A stretch of 64,000 bases of DNA, from NCBI RefSeq assembly GCF_009653635.1, contig NZ_PPFD01000002.1, forward strand, positions 124,001 to 188,000, written 5' to 3'. The notes below the pieces were generated by a model that searched no databases, was not told where the DNA came from, and was given only the letters and a program-made list of their open reading frames with translations. Below, piece by piece: positions 43,963-52,976 of the stretch; within the stretch, counting starts at the first letter, position 1; the number at the start of each line of letters is the position of its first letter. Made by a program: the position numbers and the translations under genes. This DNA comes from Endozoicomonas sp. OPT23. GTDB lineage: Bacteria > Pseudomonadota > Gammaproteobacteria > Pseudomonadales > Endozoicomonadaceae.

Positions 43963-46617
43963 ATGAAGTACATTTGTTCAAAGTTAATGAACAGGTTGAT
44001 AGCCTTTTCATTCTTCTTGTCATTTTTGACTGTGTCTTTTTCCTCATCCGCACAGATTGAATCCTTGGATACGGTAAGAGGCGCTATAGCAATACCTGGA
44101 ACATCGTCAGAATGGTTGCTGTTTGAAATACAGGAGTACCATCAACAGAGTCAGGTGTTGAGTTCTTTTATTAATGATTATCCGGGACTGGAAAGAAAGT
44201 CCCATTTTGGTTGTGGGAAGTTGAAGCTGATGATGGCTTATGCCGAGCTTGCTCAACCAGAAGATCGCATTCCCTGGTTTTTTATAGGGAAAGGAGTTCC
44301 AGATGATGCAGGGTTTCCAGAAAATAGTTCCGATCAACAGGAAATTGATCCAACATTCCCCTGTTTTACGAGCAGTGAAGGATATGATCCAGTAATTCAT
44401 ACTATTCGTATCGATTTGAAAGATCATGAGAAAGTAGATATTCCTACAGGACGTTACATCCCAGAGTTAGCACACAACCAGACAAGGTCTCTTCTAGATG
44501 AGATCAAAAATGCAAGAAGTCATAATGAAGAGGAACTGGGGACAGAAAGGACGATACCCATTGAACTTCCAATTAGCCTTGAAAATGTAATCACTCCAGC
44601 ACCGAGAAGTCATGCTGGTAATGGAAAAGATGCCGGAAAACAAAAAACAAAACGAAAAAAAGTAGTCGATGGTGCACGGGGAGTATGGAATAAAATAACG
44701 GGTAAAGGTGGGAGTGAAGAAAAGCATGATATTACTTCACCTAGTGATAAATCTGATCAGGAACCACCTCAGGACCCCAATCAGCCAGATGATAAAAATA
44801 AGGCAGCTGCATCTGGCAGTCAGGGGGGGGCAAATTCATTAATGTCTCTATTAAAGTTCCTTAAGGGTTTTACTGGTGTAGTTGTCCATCTTCACCTTCC
44901 TCTGTCCACTACGTATTTCCTTCCTGAACATTTGAAGCATCTTTTCTGGGTGCTCCCTGTTGAAGCTGCAAAGCTGAGCTGGTTTGGCAGGAATCTCATG
45001 GTTCAATATCACCGATGGAATCAACCTGAAACCAGTCTTGAAGAGTTTTTCAGTACGACTGAAATCCGCGCTGGTTTTTTTGAAGACAGTATTCTAGATG
45101 CATGGCACCTTAGTTATCTGAACACTTTGTATTTATATGAAGCGAAAGGAGCGGCTATTGCGCTAAGTGCAGTTGAGGGTGTCTATGAAAAAAACAAAAA
45201 AGAAATTGATGAATTTCTGGTATATCTGGAAAAATTCAGTGATATATATGCCAATAGAGAGTTGAAGAAGCAAAGAGATATAGCCCATCAGAAAAAAATC
45301 GATGCAGCTGAAAATAAATTGAAAGACTTCGTGTCTTTGTCTCAAGAAGAGCAGGTGGGTAGTGTTCTTGAAATGGCTGAAGACTCAGATATCTATCATG
45401 CGTATATTTCTGATAAAAAGCTTCGGGATATTTATAGTTCATTGGCTTTGTCAGGTTTTTCTTCTGATGCTGCTGAACAGAAGCTTCGTAATAAACGTAC
45501 TGAGTTGATTACATGGTTGTCTAAAACTAAGGAGTATACTTACAAAGCCCTGCCATTTTCAGAAAAAATTGAGGAACTGGTCTCCTTTCACCTCAATGCT
45601 GAGGGTAAGTGTGAATTGTCTGAGATGAAATCAGAATTAATTTATACCGGAGGTAAGAGGGTGGCTGGAGATGATGAGTTTACAGATGTTTATAATGAGA
45701 ATTTAGAGAAGTTTGATGCATACATGATGCATATTGTAGTGGCAAGCCTTAGAGAGATGATCAAACGAAAAGATAGTAAATCATTAATCTGTATACCACC
45801 TGAATTTGGATTGTCGCTGGATGTAGTTAAAGTTTGCCCTGCATTCAATGCAATGAGTGATAAAGAAGGTGAGGTAACCCATAAACAACTTGATGACGTT
45901 CTTTCTGAATGTGCCTATCTTCATCACAACAGATTTCATCAGGAGTATTTAAGCTGGTCAGTCGAGCAGCGTTTGGAAAATACACTGACAGTTGATGAAA
46001 GTCTCGATGTGATACGGGGAGGAAGAATCGACGAGAGAAAACTTGCCATTCGATATGCATCTCAGGTTGTTGAAAGACAGATCTTGCAAAGGCAGATTGA
46101 AGGGGCCGCTTCTCCTGAAGTATTCAGCCAGATGACTCCTCGTGAAAAAGATAATGAAATTCTGAAACATCAAAATGTCTGGTTTAAAGAGCAACGTAGA
46201 ATTCTTGAAAAAACATTGGGCAGAAAAAATCTGGTCGCGTTTGAACATATGTCCGAAGAGGATAGAGCGTTAAAGTGGTATGCCCATAAGATTAATCGTA
46301 AAAAAGAATGTTCGATGACTCCCTTGAGAGACCACCACTTCTACTACTATCTTCTGGATAAGAGTGAAAGGGACAGGATCTCAAGTGTCTTAGCTGAAGC
46401 TGAATTAGCGGGCTTTTATAAGTTTCTACCAGAAGCAGATTTTAGAGCCAAACTGACCTGTGAATCTCAGGAAGTGAAGAGGCTCACAGTTATGTTTGGA
46501 GACTGTAATGCTTATAAAGAAGCCAGAGAGAAAGGCACTCACAGGAGTGTAAAGCAGATCGGTGAAATTAAGGAAGCCTGTAAACATGAAAGAAAAATAA
46601 AAATTATGCAGAGGTAG
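43963..46617 (+). CDS. Large secreted orphan protein, unknown function
   Basis: 884 residues. The N-terminus has a signal peptide (hydrophobic AFSFFLSFLTVSFSSSA, then Q). Residues ~30-180 form a first domain with several Cys; ~205-300 is a low-complexity basic then acidic linker (KQKTKRKK, PPQDPNQPDDKNK); ~300-345 is moderately hydrophobic; from ~400 on the sequence is helical and charged, perhaps coiled coil (FSDIYANRELKKQRDIAHQKKIDAAENKLK), with scattered Cys to the end. A run of eight G at 44823-44830 lies in the linker. Base composition is clearly lower in GC than the neighbours. I recognise no domain. It could be an exported effector or surface protein of a host-associated bacterium, but that is a guess. 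No operon partner. Confidence 0.75.
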   Translation: MKYICSKLMNRLIAFSFFLSFLTVSFSSSAQIESLDTVRGAIAIPGTSSEWLLFEIQEYHQQSQVLSSFINDYPGLERKSHFGCGKLKLMMAYAELAQPEDRIPWFFIGKGVPDDAGFPENSSDQQEIDPTFPCFTSSEGYDPVIHTIRIDLKDHEKVDIPTGRYIPELAHNQTRSLLDEIKNARSHNEEELGTERTIPIELPISLENVITPAPRSHAGNGKDAGKQKTKRKKVVDGARGVWNKITGKGGSEEKHDITSPSDKSDQEPPQDPNQPDDKNKAAASGSQGGANSLMSLLKFLKGFTGVVVHLHLPLSTTYFLPEHLKHLFWVLPVEAAKLSWFGRNLMVQYHRWNQPETSLEEFFSTTEIRAGFFEDSILDAWHLSYLNTLYLYEAKGAAIALSAVEGVYEKNKKEIDEFLVYLEKFSDIYANRELKKQRDIAHQKKIDAAENKLKDFVSLSQEEQVGSVLEMAEDSDIYHAYISDKKLRDIYSSLALSGFSSDAAEQKLRNKRTELITWLSKTKEYTYKALPFSEKIEELVSFHLNAEGKCELSEMKSELIYTGGKRVAGDDEFTDVYNENLEKFDAYMMHIVVASLREMIKRKDSKSLICIPPEFGLSLDVVKVCPAFNAMSDKEGEVTHKQLDDVLSECAYLHHNRFHQEYLSWSVEQRLENTLTVDESLDVIRGGRIDERKLAIRYASQVVERQILQRQIEGAASPEVFSQMTPREKDNEILKHQNVWFKEQRRILEKTLGRKNLVAFEHMSEEDRALKWYAHKINRKKECSMTPLRDHHFYYYLLDKSERDRISSVLAEAELAGFYKFLPEADFRAKLTCESQEVKRLTVMFGDCNAYKEAREKGTHRSVKQIGEIKEACKHERKIKIMQR

Positions 46618-46626
46618 AAGTTATCT

Positions 46627-46678
46627 AGCCTGCAATATAAGCAAGTGCTAATATTTGGTTTTTCTTATGTTGCAGGCT
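46627..46678. other. Long hairpin just before the osmC-type start
   Basis: AGCCTGCAATATAAG (46627-46641) pairs, with minor mismatches, with CTTATGTTGCAGGCT (46664-46678). The only Shine-Dalgarno-like AGG before the OsmC ATG (46686) is within the right arm. It may be a terminator of the orphan gene lacking a T tail, or an element hiding the ribosome site. Confidence 0.5.
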
Positions 46679-46685
46679 CTCAATC

Positions 46686-47141
46686 ATGGCTGTGAATAAA
46701 ACACTTTCCGTTACTTCCAGAATGACAGACTCCTGTCGCATTGAAGCTCAGCTTGGCAATCATCTGGCTGTGATTGACCAGCCAAAAGTGGCTGGTGGTA
46801 ATGATGAAGGCCCAACACCTCTTGAATTTTTCCTGTTCTCGTTGGGTGGTTGTGTGGCTAGCATTGCCCGTATAGTTGCTAAACAGCAGAAGATTACCCT
46901 TAGAAGTATTGATGTAACGGTTGAAGCGGCACTGAATACAGCAGTACTGGCTGGGAAGACGACAGACGATCGAGCAGGTTTTCAAAGCTTCCATGTCAGC
47001 GCAAGTATGGATGCGGATCTGACAACTGAAGAGAAAAAACAGTTTCTTGATACCGTGTGCGCCCGTTGTCCAGTACACGACAATATTACTAAAACATCAG
47101 TTGTTGAGCATGTTCTGGCCGAGCAAGTTGAACCGGCATAA
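46686..47141 (+). CDS. OsmC family protein
   Basis: 151 residues. OsmC/Ohr fold with both redox Cys: FFLFSLGGCVASIARIVAKQQKI (first Cys ~56) and VCARCPVHDNITK (second Cys ~122). The CPVHDN context is of the YhfA/OsmC-like group rather than Ohr. Members reduce hydroperoxides or act on small thiols; some are of unknown role. Cytoplasmic, with no signal peptide. The upstream hairpin covers its presumed ribosome site. Repeat G lies between it and the convergent mak gene. Confidence 0.88.
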   Translation: MAVNKTLSVTSRMTDSCRIEAQLGNHLAVIDQPKVAGGNDEGPTPLEFFLFSLGGCVASIARIVAKQQKITLRSIDVTVEAALNTAVLAGKTTDDRAGFQSFHVSASMDADLTTEEKKQFLDTVCARCPVHDNITKTSVVEHVLAEQVEPA

Positions 47142-47166
47142 CCGCTTTTCTTCAGCAACATATCTT

Positions 47167-47261
47167 GTTAAGTGTGCAGATACACGTAATCGAATATTGG
47201 ATTGTCATTTCCCCGCCGTAGGCGGGGAAATGACATACGAATTCAAATGTCCGAGTACTTA
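47167..47261 (+). repeat. Palindromic intergenic repeat, copy G (best-preserved)
   Basis: Left end TTAAGTGTGCAGATACACGT and ATCGAATATTGGAT; right end GAATTCAAATGTCCGAGTAC then TTAA, so the termini TTAAGT/ACTTAA are inverted. Perfect 15-bp hairpin, 47203-47217 with 47221-47235, loop GTA; inner CCCCGCC, outer TGTCATTT/AAATGACA. Lies between two convergent genes and may also work as their terminator. Confidence 0.88.
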
Positions 47262-47302
47262 AAGGTACTGTTGCTGAAGTTTTTAGTCTTTTCAGACAGT
47301 TG

Positions 47303-48202
47303 TTAAAGCCAGGCGGCACCTCTCACACCAGAGGAATCACCATACTGTGCCGGTACGATTTTCGTATTCAGGTGATCAGAAAAAACATAGTGACTGATCT
47401 CTTCAGGAAGGTGTTCATAGAGTTCACTGATGTTTGACATGCCTCCGCCTAGCACTACCACCTCAGGGTCAAAGATGTTGATGACAGATGCCAGAGCCCT
47501 GGCCATGGCGTTAACATAATGCTGAAAATGCTCGATGGCAGACAGTTCACCTGCAGCAAATCTTGCCATAACCGCATGGGCATCGGGAATAGTTTTAGCA
47601 TCAAGGTTCACTTTTTCACGATACCGTTTTGCCATGCCTGTACCGGAAAGGAACGTTTCAATGCAGTTCTGGCGTCCGCAATAACAATCTTGTATTGGGC
47701 CATCTTTTTCTACTGAGTAATAAGGAAGAGGGTTATGTCCCCATTCACCAGCAATAGCATTGGGACCAGTGATCAATTGTTTTTGATAAACCAGACCACC
47801 GCCGCAGCCGGTTCCTATAATGACAGCAAAGCAGCTTCTGGTTCCTGCTGCAGCCCCGTCAGTTGCTTCAGAAAGCGCAAAGGCATCAGCATCGTTCACC
47901 AGCTTTATTTCTCTGCCTAAAAGGGTCTTCAGGTCTGCAGTAACATTCCTGTCATTCAGATACAGAGTATTGGCATTCTTGATAAGACCAGTATCAGGGC
48001 TGACAGCACCGGGAAGGCAAATACCAATACTCACTGCCGGGCCAACTTCGGCTTCAGTCTCGTTGATCATACTCTGCAGGTTGATCAGACAGTCCTGATA
48101 GTTTTTTGGCGATGGTCGCCTTTTTCTCAGCCGTACTTCACCGTCTTCAGACAGTACGGCAATCTCGGTTTTTGTTCCGCCAATATCTATCCCAATCCGC
48201 AT
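47303..48202 (-). CDS. mak: ROK-family sugar kinase, Mak (fructokinase)-like
   Basis: 299 residues from the ATG at 48202 (MRIGIDIGGTKTEIAV; GGAG about 11 bases upstream; an ATG at 48223 has none). N-terminal phosphate motif DIGGTKTE, catalytic Asp in LVNDADAFALSEATDGAAAG, second ATP motif VIIGTGCGGGLV, then AGEWGHNPLP and the zinc motif CYCGRQNCIETFLSGTG, and VVVLGGGMSN. The end YGDSSGVRGAAWL is identical in style to E. coli Mak (302 residues). ROK kinases phosphorylate fructose, mannose, glucose or GlcNAc; next to maltodextrin genes, glucose released by MalQ is a plausible substrate. Divergent from glgP. Confidence 0.88.
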   Translation of the reverse strand: MRIGIDIGGTKTEIAVLSEDGEVRLRKRRPSPKNYQDCLINLQSMINETEAEVGPAVSIGICLPGAVSPDTGLIKNANTLYLNDRNVTADLKTLLGREIKLVNDADAFALSEATDGAAAGTRSCFAVIIGTGCGGGLVYQKQLITGPNAIAGEWGHNPLPYYSVEKDGPIQDCYCGRQNCIETFLSGTGMAKRYREKVNLDAKTIPDAHAVMARFAAGELSAIEHFQHYVNAMARALASVINIFDPEVVVLGGGMSNISELYEHLPEEISHYVFSDHLNTKIVPAQYGDSSGVRGAAWL

Positions 48203-48591
48203 TGGACTTATATCTCCAGCCATCGTTAAGTATCAGACTTATTTGCACATACGGTCATGCTACAGCACAGCAGAAGGAGAGCGAATAAGTCCTGCCGGAT
48301 TGGAAATCGCATTTATACTAGAACCCAGTATTGAGTCAGATAGTTTTTTTGTGGTCGTGCACAATAAAAGACATATGACTTGTAATGGTCTTGCACCTCA
48401 ACAGCTGTTTCATGGTGTATTAACGGGTGGCAAAGCGGTCAGCCAGCTGAATGCCAGAGAGTATTCAGACGCATGAATTTATCAGTTCTTTGCCTACCGC
48501 AGGCGGGCAAAAGGCAATTTAATATTCGATGACACATGTCTATACGCTTAACCATGCTGATACATGATTAATGTAAGAGAGTGGGATTCAC
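48203..48591. promoter_or_regulatory. Divergent region mak / glgP with repeat H
   Basis: About 390 bp holding the promoters of both genes and repeat copy H near glgP. No protein gene is supported. Confidence 0.5.
48458..48553 (-). repeat. Palindromic intergenic repeat, copy H
   Basis: Inverted copy. On the plus strand it starts AGAGTATTCAGACGCATGAA and ends AATTTAATATTCGATGACAC plus ATGTCTATACGCTTAAC. The hairpin is imperfect: CTTTGCCTACC against GGCGGGCAAAAG around GCA. Ends 39 bp before the glgP ATG, so it is probably within the glgP leader. Confidence 0.75.
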
Positions 48592-51051
48592 ATGACTGCA
48601 AACAAGGCAGGGCAGACAGTAAAGGCTGCCGTTAAAGCCAAAGATATCTCTGAAGGTATTCTTCGCCACCTGCAACAGTCTCTCGGTGTCGAGATGGAAG
48701 AGGCAGGCCCGGCAGAATTCTGGGAAGCGCTGAGCCTGGTTGTTCGGGAAATAGATCTTCAGCGCATTCGGGCGACCCGTAAGAAAGAACGGGAAAATAA
48801 AGCCCGTCGGGTTTACTACCTGTCTCTTGAGTTTCTTGTGGGCAGATTGCTCAGTAATAACCTTCATAATCTTGGGATCTTTAAAGAGGCTGAAAAAGCA
48901 CTGTCTGAGATGGGCGTATCCCTGACCGATGTTCTTGAGCACGAAGCTGACCCTTCTTTAGGTAATGGTGGACTGGGGCGATTGGCTGCCTGCTTTATGG
49001 ATTCTCTTGCAACCCTTGATACACCAGCCATAGGTTATGGTATCAACTATCGCTTCGGCCTTTTCCGTCAGAGTTTTGCAGGTGGTCGTCAAGTAGAAAC
49101 GCCCGATGGCTGGCGGGAAGACAGCTTTCCCTGGGGGATTGAACGGCCCAAGCGTAAGCAACTGATAAAACTGTATGGAAGAGTGGCCGAGCATGCAGGG
49201 AAAGCGGTTTGGGAAGATACCCGGTCAGTGTTGGGCATGCCCTGGGATGTGCCGGTTACGGGTTATAACACTGAAACCGTTAACACCCTCAGGCTTTGGG
49301 AAAGCCGGGCAACAGAAGGTTTTGATTTGAACAGTTTTGATGCGGGTCGCTATCAGGATTCCCGCTCTCAGGAAATAACCGCCGAAAATATCAGTCAGGT
49401 TCTCTATCCCAATGACAATCATCCGGCTGGTAAAGAGTTGCGACTGATCCAGCAGTATTTCTTTGTCGCTTGCTCCATGGCAGATCTCATTGACCGCTAT
49501 AAACGAGAGAATGGTGATGGCTGGGATCACTTTGCAGATAAGGTCGTCATGCAATTGAACGACACTCACCCTGCTATTGCGGTCGCTGAATTAATTCGCA
49601 TTCTGCTGGATGAAGAAGACTTCAAGTTCCCCGATGCTTTGGTGTTGTGTCGTAAAGTCTTTGCTTATACCAATCATACCCTTCTGCCCGAAGCTCTGGA
49701 GAAATGGCCTCAGAGACTGATTGCCCGAGTTCTGCCAAGACACATGCAGATCATTCACATGATCAACTATCACTTCCTGCATTCTGAAGTAGATGCTGTA
49801 TGGCCGGGTGATGACAGCATGAAACGCAGACTCTCCATTATTGAAGAGCCGGACCGCCCAGGAGACGATCAGATGGTTCGCATGGCCTATCTGTCGGTGA
49901 TTGGCAGTAACAAGGTTAATGGAGTAGCAGCGATTCACTCAAAGCTTGTTCAGGATATGCTGTTCCCTGAATTCCACCGAATCTGGCCGGACAAGATTGT
50001 TAATGTCACCAACGGTGTTACCCCTCGTCGCTGGCTGGACCACTGCAATCCGGAGCTGGCAGAGCTGATTGATAACAGCATTGAGGGTGACTGGCGCGGT
50101 GAGCTGGATTTACTGTCAGACCTGAAACCTTTTGCCAATGATGAGGCTTTCCAGAGGAAGTTTGCTGAAATCAAACTGAACAATAAGCGTAAACTGGCGG
50201 CTATTATCAAGGAACTCTGCAATATTGAAGTTAACCCTGAAGCCATTTTTGATGTTCAGATTAAACGACTTCATGAGTACAAACGTCAGCAACTGAATCT
50301 TCTGCATATTATGGCGCTGTACCGTAGGCTGCTTGAAAACCCGAATCTGGACGTGCCACCAAGAGTCTTTATCTTTGGTGCCAAGGCAGCACCAGGTTAC
50401 CTGGTTGCCAAGAGCATCATTCATGCGATTAACAGGCTGGCTGATCGAATCAACAACGACCGACGGATAAAGGACAAGATCAAGGTCGTCTTTATTCCGA
50501 ACTACAGAGTGAGCCTGGCAGAACGAATCATTCCTGCTGCTGATGTGTCAGAACAGATCTCTACAGCCGGTTTTGAAGCATCAGGCACTGGTAATATGAA
50601 AATGGCTCTGAACGGTGCCCTGACCGTGGGTACTATGGACGGAGCTAATGTCGAGATTGCTGAAGAGGTCGGTGATGACAATATCTTTATCTTCGGCATG
50701 ACCGTTGATGGGGTTTCCGAGCTTCGCAGTCGGGGCTACAACGCCTGGGATGTGTACCATGCCTCTGATGAACTGAAAAGTGTTATCGACTGGCTGGGTT
50801 CTGGTGATCTGAGCCCGGAAGAACCGGATGCTTTTAAACCGATTGTCGAGTCTTTGCTGGATAGAGGCGATTACTTCCTGACACTGGCGGATTACCAGGC
50901 CTACAGTGATGCCCATGACCGAATCGTTCAGACCTGGAAGAATCCTCGGGAGTGGTGGCGCAAGGCTATCATCAATACGGCTTCCATGGGTAAGTTCTCT
51001 TCAGACCGCTCCATTGCAGACTACAATCGTACGATCTGGAATATGAAGTAA
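48592..51051 (+). CDS. glgP: Glycogen/maltodextrin phosphorylase
   Basis: 819 residues (E. coli GlgP 815, MalP 797), GT35. RRVYYLSLEFLVGRLLSNNL and DPSLGNGGLGRLAACFMDSLATL are at the N-terminal half; NDTHPAIAVAELIRILLDEE, NVTNGVTPRRWL and IKRLHEYKRQQLNLLHI follow; the PLP Lys is in SGTGNMKMALNGALTVGTMDGANVEI. It cleaves alpha-1,4-glucan ends with phosphate to glucose-1-phosphate. It is followed by pgm, which takes the product on; context with mal genes makes either name (malP or glgP) possible. Cytoplasmic. A terminator after the stop separates it from pgm. Confidence 0.95.
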   Translation: MTANKAGQTVKAAVKAKDISEGILRHLQQSLGVEMEEAGPAEFWEALSLVVREIDLQRIRATRKKERENKARRVYYLSLEFLVGRLLSNNLHNLGIFKEAEKALSEMGVSLTDVLEHEADPSLGNGGLGRLAACFMDSLATLDTPAIGYGINYRFGLFRQSFAGGRQVETPDGWREDSFPWGIERPKRKQLIKLYGRVAEHAGKAVWEDTRSVLGMPWDVPVTGYNTETVNTLRLWESRATEGFDLNSFDAGRYQDSRSQEITAENISQVLYPNDNHPAGKELRLIQQYFFVACSMADLIDRYKRENGDGWDHFADKVVMQLNDTHPAIAVAELIRILLDEEDFKFPDALVLCRKVFAYTNHTLLPEALEKWPQRLIARVLPRHMQIIHMINYHFLHSEVDAVWPGDDSMKRRLSIIEEPDRPGDDQMVRMAYLSVIGSNKVNGVAAIHSKLVQDMLFPEFHRIWPDKIVNVTNGVTPRRWLDHCNPELAELIDNSIEGDWRGELDLLSDLKPFANDEAFQRKFAEIKLNNKRKLAAIIKELCNIEVNPEAIFDVQIKRLHEYKRQQLNLLHIMALYRRLLENPNLDVPPRVFIFGAKAAPGYLVAKSIIHAINRLADRINNDRRIKDKIKVVFIPNYRVSLAERIIPAADVSEQISTAGFEASGTGNMKMALNGALTVGTMDGANVEIAEEVGDDNIFIFGMTVDGVSELRSRGYNAWDVYHASDELKSVIDWLGSGDLSPEEPDAFKPIVESLLDRGDYFLTLADYQAYSDAHDRIVQTWKNPREWWRKAIINTASMGKFSSDRSIADYNRTIWNMK

Positions 51052-51085
51052 GTCAGCCACTTATGTAAAAGGTAGCCATTCTGGA

Positions 51086-51129
51086 AAAGTGGATTACAGA
51101 ATAAAGGCTGTAATCCACTTTCTTTTTTT
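51086..51129 (+). terminator. Terminator after glgP
   Basis: AAAGTGGATTACAG (51086-51099) pairs perfectly with CTGTAATCCACTTT (51108-51121), then CTTTTTTT. Confidence 0.92.
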
Positions 51130-51250
51130 CTGAATACGATTACAGAGTGCGAATTTGTAGAAAATCAGGACAATGAGACATTGTGCTGATGATGCCTTGA
51201 TGGAATCATGCGCATGAAAGTTACAGATCGTCTTCTAGTAAGGACTCGCT

Positions 51251-52906
51251 ATGCACCCTCAGGCCGGTAAAATTGCTACCGATGATATGCTGACCAATAT
51301 TCCACGGCTGGTCAGTGATTATTACACCATTAAACCGGATGCCAGTAATCCAGCTCAAACGGTTCAGTTTGGTACTTCTGGTCATCGCGGTACTTCATCG
51401 GCTGGCTGCTTTAACGAGTCTCATATTCTGGCTATCAGCCAGGCTATATCTGAATACCGTGCAGAGCATGGCATTATCGGCCCAATGTTTATCGGTATGG
51501 ATACCCATGCCTTATCTGAACCGGCATTGATCAGTGCCATTCAGGTGTTTGCTGCCAATGGTGTTCATGTACGTATTGATGAAGGCCGCAGTTACACGCC
51601 AACACCGGTTATCTCCCACGCTATTGTCAGCTACAACCGTGACCTTGGTCATGACCGTGCTGGTATTATGGCTGATGGTGTTGTGATTACTCCGTCCCAT
51701 AACCCGCCACAGGATGGTGGTTTCAAATACAACCCTCCTCACGGTGGTCCTGCCGGCACTGATGTAACCAATGTCGTACAAAAGCGAGCCAATGACCTGA
51801 TCGCTAACAATCTGGCAGGTGTTAAATCCATGCCGTTTGAAGAGGCTCTGGCTTCTGAGTACGTGGCTCAATACGACTACATAACGCCTTATGTCGCTGA
51901 CCTTGAAAACGTCATCGACATGGAAGCCATCCGCAAGGCTGGTGTGAAGATTGGTGTTGATCCAATGGGTGGTTCAGGCCTTTATTATTGGGAGCCGATT
52001 GCCGAAAAGTACGGTCTGGATATTGAGATGGTCAGCCGTAAAGTCGATCCGACTTTCTCCTTTATGCATCTGGATAAAGATGGCGTCATTCGGATGGATT
52101 GCTCTTCTGAATACGCAATGGCGGGTTTGATCGGTCTTAAAGATCGTTTCGACATTGCCTTTGGTAATGATCCAGACTTTGACCGTCACGGAATCGTGAC
52201 CCGCTCCCATGGTCTGTTGAATCCTAATCATTATCTGGCCGTTGCGATCAGTTATCTCTACACCCATCGAAAACAGTGGGCAGCTGACGCAAAAATCGGA
52301 AAAACGCTGGTATCCAGTGCCATGATTGACCGGGTAGCAGAAGGCATCGGTCGTGAAGTTTGTGAAGTACCTGTTGGTTTTAAATGGTTTGTTGATGGCC
52401 TCTCTTCCGGTGAGCTGGCCTTTGGTGGTGAAGAGAGTGCAGGTGCTGCTTTCCTGAGAAAGGACGGTTCTACCTGGTGTACAGATAAAGACGGTTTTAT
52501 TCTCGCTCTGTTGGCTGCCGAGATTACTGCAGTTACGGGTAAAGACCCGGGCCAGCTTTATCAGGAACTGACTGAAAAGTACGGAGCGCCTGTCTACGAA
52601 CGTCTTCAGGCTTCAGCGAATACCGAGCAGAAGAAAGTGCTGTCAGGCATGACTCCGGATATGGTGAAAAGTGAAACGCTGGCTGGCGATAACATTATTG
52701 CCAAACTGACTGAAGCGCCGGGTAATGGTGCCGGTATTGGTGGTTTGAAGGTGGTTACCGAGAAAGGCTGGTTTGCCGCCAGGCCATCAGGTACTGAAGC
52801 GATCTATAAGATTTACACAGAGAGCTTTGAAGGTAAGGAGCATTTGAAAAAAATTCAGGAAGAAGCTCAGGCCATGGTTTCTGAAGTGTTTACAGCAGCT
52901 CAGTAA
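51251..52906 (+). CDS. pgm: Phosphoglucomutase, alpha-D-glucose-specific
   Basis: 551 residues (E. coli Pgm 546). Start [25 protein letters not shown] with AAGGA six bases upstream. [10 protein letters not shown] near residue 40, the phosphoserine loop [26 protein letters not shown], the Mg loop [12 protein letters not shown], the sugar loop [11 protein letters not shown] and the phosphate-binding [17 protein letters not shown]. Interconverts glucose-1-P (from the phosphorylase just upstream) and glucose-6-P. Cytoplasmic. Confidence 0.97.
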   Translation: MHPQAGKIATDDMLTNIPRLVSDYYTIKPDASNPAQTVQFGTSGHRGTSSAGCFNESHILAISQAISEYRAEHGIIGPMFIGMDTHALSEPALISAIQVFAANGVHVRIDEGRSYTPTPVISHAIVSYNRDLGHDRAGIMADGVVITPSHNPPQDGGFKYNPPHGGPAGTDVTNVVQKRANDLIANNLAGVKSMPFEEALASEYVAQYDYITPYVADLENVIDMEAIRKAGVKIGVDPMGGSGLYYWEPIAEKYGLDIEMVSRKVDPTFSFMHLDKDGVIRMDCSSEYAMAGLIGLKDRFDIAFGNDPDFDRHGIVTRSHGLLNPNHYLAVAISYLYTHRKQWAADAKIGKTLVSSAMIDRVAEGIGREVCEVPVGFKWFVDGLSSGELAFGGEESAGAAFLRKDGSTWCTDKDGFILALLAAEITAVTGKDPGQLYQELTEKYGAPVYERLQASANTEQKKVLSGMTPDMVKSETLAGDNIIAKLTEAPGNGAGIGGLKVVTEKGWFAARPSGTEAIYKIYTESFEGKEHLKKIQEEAQAMVSEVFTAAQ

Positions 52907-52940
52907 ACTATTTGTTACTGGTTAAAAGTAAAAAATAGAT

Positions 52941-52973
52941 GGGATTATCAGTGAATGGATAATCCCGTTTTTT
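52941..52973. terminator. Terminator between pgm and the DUF2726 gene
   Basis: GGGATTATC (52941-52949) and GATAATCCC (52958-52966), then GTTTTTTG on the plus strand; the minus strand also runs into ATCTATTTTTT. Likely bidirectional between convergent genes. Confidence 0.88.
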
Positions 52974-52976
52974 GTA

